Shown here: in pieces, positions 28,601 to 33,407 of the stretch | Layout: each line of letters opens with the position of its first letter | Numbering within the stretch: the first letter of the stretch is position 1 | NCBI GenBank assembly: GCA_027382625.1 | Contig: JAJKFJ010022867.1 | Coordinates: forward strand, 1 to 33,407 | Reading direction: 5' to 3' | Length of the DNA: 33,407 nt | Source of the DNA: Tetmemena sp. SeJ-2015 | Taxonomy: Eukaryota; Ciliophora; Spirotrichea; Sporadotrichida; Oxytrichidae | Notes under the pieces: model-generated | Seen by the model: only the letters and a program-made list of their open reading frames with translations | Told to the model about the DNA's origin: nothing | Database searches by the model: none | Position numbers and translations under genes: made by a program

Positions 28601-31600
28601 ATCTCTAAACTTTTAAATTTACCGGATTGGTTTAGTGTATTAGTGGATTGGTTTATATTCGGGCGTACCCATCTCTACGACCGCACCTGAATTTCCACTA
28701 ATCCACTAATCCACCAATCCACCGCCGCTAAACTTAGAGATCAGGTCCACCAGGGTGCCACCGCGGTCCAACATGTACGATCTCGCCTCTGAGCGCCAAC
28801 AGTATCAGGAAGCCGGAGTGTGAATCCATAGCCAGTGCGGAGTGCCTCCAGGGGGGGGAGGGTTCGAACCCTGCCGGTGACCAGAGACGGTGTGCCTGTG
28901 TGAGACGGTGTTTACAGTGAGGATTTGGGTAAGGATGAGTAGAGCGGCAGGAGCAGTGAGGGACGGTTTTCAAGAGGTTCACAGGCAGGGTTCGAACCTC
29001 ACCCCCTGGGGGCCCACTCCCACTGGCTATGGATCACACTCCGGCTTCCTGATACTGTTGGCGCTCAGAGGCGAGAATCGTACATTTTTGGACCGCGGTG
29101 GCACCCCTGGTGGACCTGATCTCTAAGTTTAGCGGCGGTGGATTGGTGGATTAGTGGATTAGTGGAAATTCGGGTGCGTCGTAGAGATGGTACGCCCGAA
29201 TATAAACCAATCCACTAATACACTAAACAATCCGGTAAATTTAAAAGTTTAGAGATGTTAATTATTTTATTAAAAATTCGGTTTTCCCAATTAAATTTCG
29301 GCGAGAATATAAACTTTTAAAAAAAAAACGGCCACTATATCAGGAACGCTCCATCAGGAAACTCAGCCTGCTCTCGTTAACGTAGGTCAACAGTCACTCC
29401 ATCAGTTTAAAATTTTAAAAAACAAAGCTGAAAACATAATATAGTATAACCAATCAGCATAATACAAGCCTCTGAAGATGAAACTTAAGATAGATATTAT
29501 AGGGTTTCTTTAATTTCATCCCCAAATTCAGAAAATCCTATAAATCAGACAAGCGGAGATCTGATTACGAAGTCTAGCTAGAAACAAATACAAGATCAAG
29601 TTCTCCAATTATCTAGGAGCTCAATATTTTTCGACAGTGCACCTCAAAATGTCATCATTCTCAAAGACCTCACTCCCATTATTAATTATGAAAAAGTAAA
29701 GATGGAGAACTTCTTCTACGAAATGCTCACCGCAACTGTTTCCCACGACATGAGAACTCCCCTAAATGCGATCAAGTATTTAATTATCTTATGCGATGTT
29801 AGGTCTTATAAATAGCCTTGAACTCTTTCTGGCTAACTAAGAGGATGCGCTGCGTTTGGTTTCTATTGTCAAAAATTCTGCTCAATTTTTGGGCTTCTTG
29901 GTTAATGATCTACTTGATTTTTTCTTGATTAAGAACGGTAAGTTCAATAAGAATCAGAAATGGTCAGACTTTAGAGAAACCGTCACTCAAATTATTGATA
30001 TGTTCAAGATAAGTAATTTAAAATATATAAAATTATTTTTGGTTAGAGTTAATCATTTTTATAGTTGAGAATTTAATTAAAATAAATGATTGTTTAGCAT
30101 GAAAATAAATGAAACTTTATTCTTATTAGCTAGATGTCATACACTTATTATTTTTCGTTTTTAGTTACGTCATAGCTCTAAGCTCATAGCCTGCGTTATC
30201 TCCTTACACTTTCAAGTTAAAAGTTTTGAGTTAGTTTACAATATATATAATGAATTTTTACCTGATTTAGTTAATCTCAGTCATTTTAATTAACCCTTTT
30301 AATTAAACTATAAAATATATTTAAAAAAAGACGAAATTTAAATTATTTTTATTTTCATTTTAGTTGGAAGTTTAATTAAAATCGGTGATTGGTTAAAATA
30401 ATAAATGGGGAGTTGCACCTTCATGTCAGTTGAAATCACAGATTCACCCCCTGATCTGCCGCTTGTTCGATAGAGAATCAAAAATTGATATGAGTTTCTT
30501 CTTTAATCTTCGCAGGACCTCTCAGCAGTGAGATATAACTCGCATATTCTTCATCTACCTAATCATCTTCTTCTTCATTATCACTTTTTTCGCTTATAAC
30601 TCTATACTGAACGCTTCCACGCAAAAGTTACAAGGATAAAAAGTTCTTAAAATTTAATGCTGAATCGAATAGTCTAATTATATTTAAATTAGACACACAA
30701 CAACTGTCACTGATTTAATCTATTTTAATTTAATATATATTTTAATTCTATTTTTTATCAGTTATTTTAATTTTTCGTATTTAATTTTAACTTGTGAAAA
30801 GGGACTTGAAATGATCTTAGAAATGAGTGAAGAAGATATTCCATCAAGCATTTACATAGATTCTCAGAGAATAAAGCAAGTCATCATTTTTTAATTTGAT
30901 ACTTTTTACTACTATTATTATCTTGAACTTACTCTCTAACTCGCTTAAATTTACTTTTAGGGGTCACCTAAAACTTGCTATTAAATATTTATATTTGAGA
31001 AAATATAAATGAATGGCTTTAAGATAACTAGGAAACTGCTGAAAAGGATACTCCTTCAATAAAGGATAGCGAAGTGAATTAAATCTCAGTTAGGACCATT
31101 GATTTCAGTTTTTTAGATTTCTAATAATAATGTTTTTATTTATTAAGCAATCTTATTTTCATTATAAAATAATGAGAACCATTTTCTTTTTATTAGACTG
31201 CATTCCATTAGACTATGATACCTCAATAATATGACGATATCTTTTTTACTGTTAGCAATTAAAAAATGAATTTCGAGGATGTTATATTTTTATTACTTTT
31301 TAAGTTATGATTTTTTAATTTCTCCTTTTTGAAAAGGTAGTTTCTAAATCCTCTAAATAAAATTGTATTAAATATGTACACGAATCTCAATAATTAGTAG
31401 TGGCAGTCGAAGATACTGGAGTTGGAATTAAATCAGAAGACAGAGATAAACTCTTCAGGATATTTGGAAAACTAGAGTCCATCAATATTTTAATAATTTA
31501 GTCCACCTCAAAGATTAATAAAAATGGCATTGGACTAGGATTAAGCATCTGCAAATCCATAGTTGAAATATTTGAAGGGAGAATAAACATATATAGTTTT

Positions 31601-33148
31601 AATTGATTGAATAGGACTGGATTAAAATTATTCAGAGGGCACGAGAATAGTTTTCACAATAAGAGCTTTTTCTGAAGAAGAAAAATTGCTATCTTCAATA
31701 TCAGAAGACTCAAAACTATAAAATTATTATATCTCTTAATAAACTATTTTCTCAAAAAGTATAGAAAGAACAGCTAGTAGTCCTCCAAAGAACAGAGACT
31801 CATCTGAATATTTAAAATAAAGAAAATTTGACTATGGGTAAATAGAGGCCACTCCTTCATCTTCTAAATTGTTTATAATTCAAGCATTTGTATAATTCTC
31901 CAAATAGATTTTTAGAAAAATAAGGATTACTGCCCATGAGAGAGTTGGAGAATTTTTTCTTGAATTAGAATGCTCACTAAGATTAGTGTGTTAATCCTAG
32001 ACGAATGATTACCGGAACCTAGGTTATGGGTGCGAGTACTTTCTAACCTTGTCTTAAAAAAAATATAAAATCTATTCTTTAATGATAATGAAATTCTAGA
32101 TTATGTATTAGAATTTATTAAGTAAAATTTTTATTTTCTAGATCTGTTATTAAGCTATAAAAGAAAAGGATTTTAATATAATTCAAATTATTTCAGCAAA
32201 AGATTTTTAAATTATTTTAATTTTGTAGTCTCAAAAAATTAGATTTCAGCATATTTAGCTTAGGCTAATATATTGAATGTGAATCTGAAGAAAACAGTGA
32301 CCTTCACAATATATAACTGGATACATCCAGACCTGGGTTCAACCTAGATTTTAATATTTATATCATTAAGTAGATTTGCTTACTAACGATGGATAGCCAT
32401 AGATTGGGATGTTTGAGAATTCATTTGACTCATCTTTATTAGCACAGTAGTGTATTCTTTAAAATTAAATTGCTTTTAATGTCTCTGTAAGACAAGGAAG
32501 AAGGTATTGATAGTGGACGACAACTGTTTCAACGTGATATCTCTACAGAGTATACTCCAGTACTAGTTCGGACTAGAAACTGAGAAAGCGCAGAATGGAC
32601 AGGAAGCTTTTGAAATTGTGAAGAAGAGATTTGAGGAAATAAGTAGTTGTGAATGCAGACAGAGACTGGTACAGCCCTTCTTTGATATCATTTTTATGGA
32701 CTGCAGCATTAATTTAATTTAGCATGCCCATTTTAGATGGCTTTGGAGCTACAACCCTCATTAGAAAGTTTTAAACTTATTTGTTTTTAGTTTGAGAATT
32801 AGAAATTCTACGAAGAGAAAGCAATGATCATTGGATTGACAGGATATAGTAACTTTAAATTTATTTAGTAGCGAGTAAGTGGAAAAACAGTGCTTAGAGA
32901 GCGGAATGAACTCTATGATAACAAAGCCATCAACAATTTTTATTTTCGAAATTGAAGACATTACGCAAGCATTAACTTAGTTTTATTTTAACTAAAAGTG
33001 GCTTGATTTGAAATATTTTCCTCAAGAAAAAATAAAACATTAAAATTACAAAGTGATCTAACTTAATTCTGAGAGAACATTTAGAGTTTAAATTAATAAT
33101 TTCCCGCTCCTTGTTTAAGTTTTTTACTAAATTAATTAATTAAACTGA
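25624..33148 (+). CDS. Gene C: germline precursor of a hybrid histidine kinase (best-preserved copy)
   Basis: Third tandem paralogue. ATG at 25624 begins MESKIFLNFKNP. N-terminal blocks near 26020-26120 and 26203-26330 include a YGWN motif shared loosely with B. The PAS-like linker is at 27151-27420, the acidic linker is split by a 1-kb palindrome (about 28360-28411 and 29442-29660), and HisKA (VSHDMRTPLNA after removal of a 25-bp IES) is at 29670-30021. The ATPase blocks are at 30791-31585, with NLLSNSLKFT, EDTGVGI, KLFRIFGKLE and NGIGLGLSICK all in frame. The receiver (32483-32960) has VLIVDDN, IIFMDC, GLTGYS and ITKP in frame once five IESs are removed. No counterpart of the 1590-2010 block of A was found. 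The end at TGA 33146-33148 gives a longer tail than in A and is uncertain. Confidence 0.82.
25697..25745 (+). other. IES, pointer AGATT (gene C)
   Basis: Joins KEKRAKQI to INVSKTAFIIRG; same junction as 13932-13971 in B. Confidence 0.68.
26600..26925 (+). repeat. 330-bp dispersed repeat (gene C)
   Basis: Starts CCATTCGATTCAGCATAAAT and ends with TTTTAATTAAAATTCCAACTA. Shares its full length with 27785-28085 and, inverted, with 30355-30680. A short frame at 26754-26945 lies within it and is probably part of the repeat. Confidence 0.75.
27120..27151 (+). other. IES, pointer AGAAT (gene C)
   Basis: Joins KYKSCFL to RMHEAKMLSQDL. Uses a different pointer from the TTGA of A and B at the same junction. 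Confidence 0.83.
27188..27230 (+). other. IES, pointer ACTTTT (gene C)
   Basis: Restores DLRKLFDSLPEAIVL; the pointer is a shortened form of that in A and B. Confidence 0.86.
27273..27302 (+). other. IES, pointer ATAATT (gene C)
   Basis: Restores NPEVQFEDEKIALMNEK. Confidence 0.84.
27785..28085 (+). repeat. 330-bp dispersed repeat (gene C)
   Basis: Begins CCTTCGATTCAGCATCAAAA; same blocks and orientation as 26600-26925. Located where the linker block of A and B is missing. Confidence 0.75.
28414..29439. repeat. Full-length palindromic element with tRNA-like boxes (gene C)
   Basis: 1,026 bp with arms starting TTATGTTTTCAGCTTTG and ending with the inverse, TA on each side (28412-28413 and 29440-29441). 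The arms pair almost throughout; the centre is near 28925. Box-B-like GGTTCGAACC occurs in both arms (about 28861 and 28990). Same family as 3636-4567. Removing the element with one TA joins TRIN to IVQPISIIQASEDE in frame, so here it acts as an IES in coding sequence. Confidence 0.88.
29766..29797 (+). other. 25-bp IES private to gene C, pointer ATGCGAT
   Basis: Excision restores DMRTPLNAMLGLINS right after the phosphorylated His. A and B are continuous here. Confidence 0.9.
30017..30790 (+). other. IES, pointer TTTAA, with inverted dispersed repeat (gene C)
   Basis: Joins FKISNL to TCEKGLEMILEMSEED. The 105-107 bp ACTT IES occupies this junction in A and B. Confidence 0.72.
30355..30680 (-). 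repeat. 330-bp dispersed repeat, inverted copy (gene C)
   Basis: Reverse complement of the 26600/27785 family. On its reverse strand a frame of about 45 codons is open in the ciliate code (GSVQYRVISEKSDNEEEDD), hinting that the repeat derives from a coding sequence. Confidence 0.75.
30883..30922 (+). other. IES, pointer ATC (gene C)
   Basis: Restores RIKQVILNLLSNSLKFT. Confidence 0.75.
30979..31375 (+). other. IES, pointer TATTAAATAT (gene C)
   Basis: A 10-bp pointer, the longest here. Joins LKLAIK to YVHESQQLVVAVEDTG. Confidence 0.88.
31476..31505 (+). other. IES, pointer AGTCCA (gene C)
   Basis: Restores GKLESTSKINKNGIGLGL. Confidence 0.87.
31581..31613 (+). other. IES, pointer GAATA (gene C)
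   Basis: Joins FEGRI to GLDQNYSEGTRIVFTIRA. Confidence 0.87.
31865..31895 (+). other. IES, pointer TAA (gene C)
   Basis: Joins EATPSSS to NSPNRFLEKQGLLPM. Confidence 0.7.
32451..32482 (+). other. IES, pointer TGT (gene C)
   Basis: Joins LLAQQ to CLCKTRKKVLIVDDN. Confidence 0.75.
32705..32725 (+). other. 16-bp IES, pointer AGCAT (gene C)
   Basis: Restores IIFMDCSMPILDGFGA. Confidence 0.9.
32767..32793 (+). other. IES, pointer AGTTT (gene C)
   Basis: Joins LIRKF to ENQKFYEEKAMIIGLTG. Confidence 0.83.
32847..32869 (+). other. 19-bp IES, pointer TAGT (gene C)
   Basis: Joins GLTGYS to SEQVEKQCLESGMNS; unlike in A and B, its length forces excision. Confidence 0.8.
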
Positions 33149-33297
33149 TAAGAATGTTCTGAATATTTCTTCATTATTTGACAACAATAAATTTTAATCA
33201 ACTTATTAGTTATAAAATTTAACTGCAACCTTGAGAATAGAACTCTCACGTACTAATTTTTTAAAGGATTGAAAATTTATAAAACAGTGTAAAGTTT

Positions 33298-33407
33298 TCA
33301 ATTGCTTAGACCTCCATCAAAGTGTGCTGCACTCTTATTTTCTCGCTGAACTCCAATGTCTTTAAAATCTTTAATTTCTTTCTTTGCTCTTAGATTTGGA
33401 GTTTTCA
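33298..33407 (-). CDS. 3' end of an unknown reverse-strand gene (partial)
   Basis: On the reverse strand the frame entering from the window edge stays open to TGA at 33298-33300 and reads TPNLRAKKEIKDFKDIGV, then AAHFDGGLSN. Mixed residue use and raised GC compared with the flank suggest real coding DNA convergent with gene C. Only about 36 codons are visible and no family is recognised. Confidence 0.45.
   Translation of the reverse strand, partial: KTPNLRAKKEIKDFKDIGVQRENKSAAHFDGGLSN

Noticed and set aside
28734..29126. Two overlapping protein-coding frames within the palindrome of gene C
   Set aside because: They are mirror translations of the inverted arms and are broken in the other copy.
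1..33407. CRISPR arrays, bacterial operons or ribosome binding sites
   Set aside because: No regularly spaced repeats and no prokaryotic gene organisation; the genetic code and IES structure are those of a ciliate germline.

Overview
The window reads as germline (micronuclear) DNA of a spirotrich ciliate, probably an Oxytricha/Stylonychia-like stichotrich. Three observations support this. (1) The coding blocks make sense only if TAA and TAG are read as Gln and TGA is the sole stop. (2) The genes are cut into short coding blocks (MDSs) by AT-rich spacers with a 3-10 bp direct repeat (pointer) at their ends; deleting the spacer plus one repeat copy restores the reading frame, and the spacers lack GT...AG ends, so they behave as internal eliminated sequences (IESs) and not introns. 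(3) One insertion carries a DD34E transposase and a protein kinase, the gene content known for TBE transposons of Oxytricha. The species is an inference.

Layout: three tandem, same-strand paralogues of a membrane-bound hybrid histidine kinase. Gene A spans about 4-12379 (its start lies before the window), gene B about 13856-23069, and gene C about 25624-33148. Each encodes, in order, an N-terminal part with hydrophobic segments, a linker, a HisKA block (VSHDMRTPLNA), a HATPase (NLLSNSLKFT, EDTGVGI, NGIGLGLSICK) and a receiver domain (VDDN, IIFMDC, GLTGYS, ITKP). This is the normal order for autophosphorylation on His followed by transfer to the receiver Asp. About 45 IESs could be placed at matched junctions. 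The three copies differ in which IESs they carry and in the pointers used. Gene A has small deletions in the HisKA-HATPase linker and a shift near its end. Gene B has several 1-nt shifts. Gene C keeps the most intact kinase and receiver but lacks part of the linker.

Insertions: a 660-bp palindrome (152-813); a second family of about 1-kb palindromes with tRNA-like promoter boxes (3636-4567 in A, 28414-29439 in C); a decayed TBE-like element (about 5705-9245) inside the largest IES of gene A; a 116-119 bp tRNA-like short element present twice with perfect 13-bp target duplications; a roughly 330-bp dispersed repeat in up to five copies; GC-rich insertions at 20640-21090 and 24640-24885; and several coding-like blocks of unknown genes inside IESs. 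The two intergenic stretches (12380-13855 and 23070-25623) are very AT-rich. The last 110 bases appear to hold the 3' end of a gene on the opposite strand.

Coordinates of pointers were read by hand. Single-base frameshifts could be decay or assembly error.
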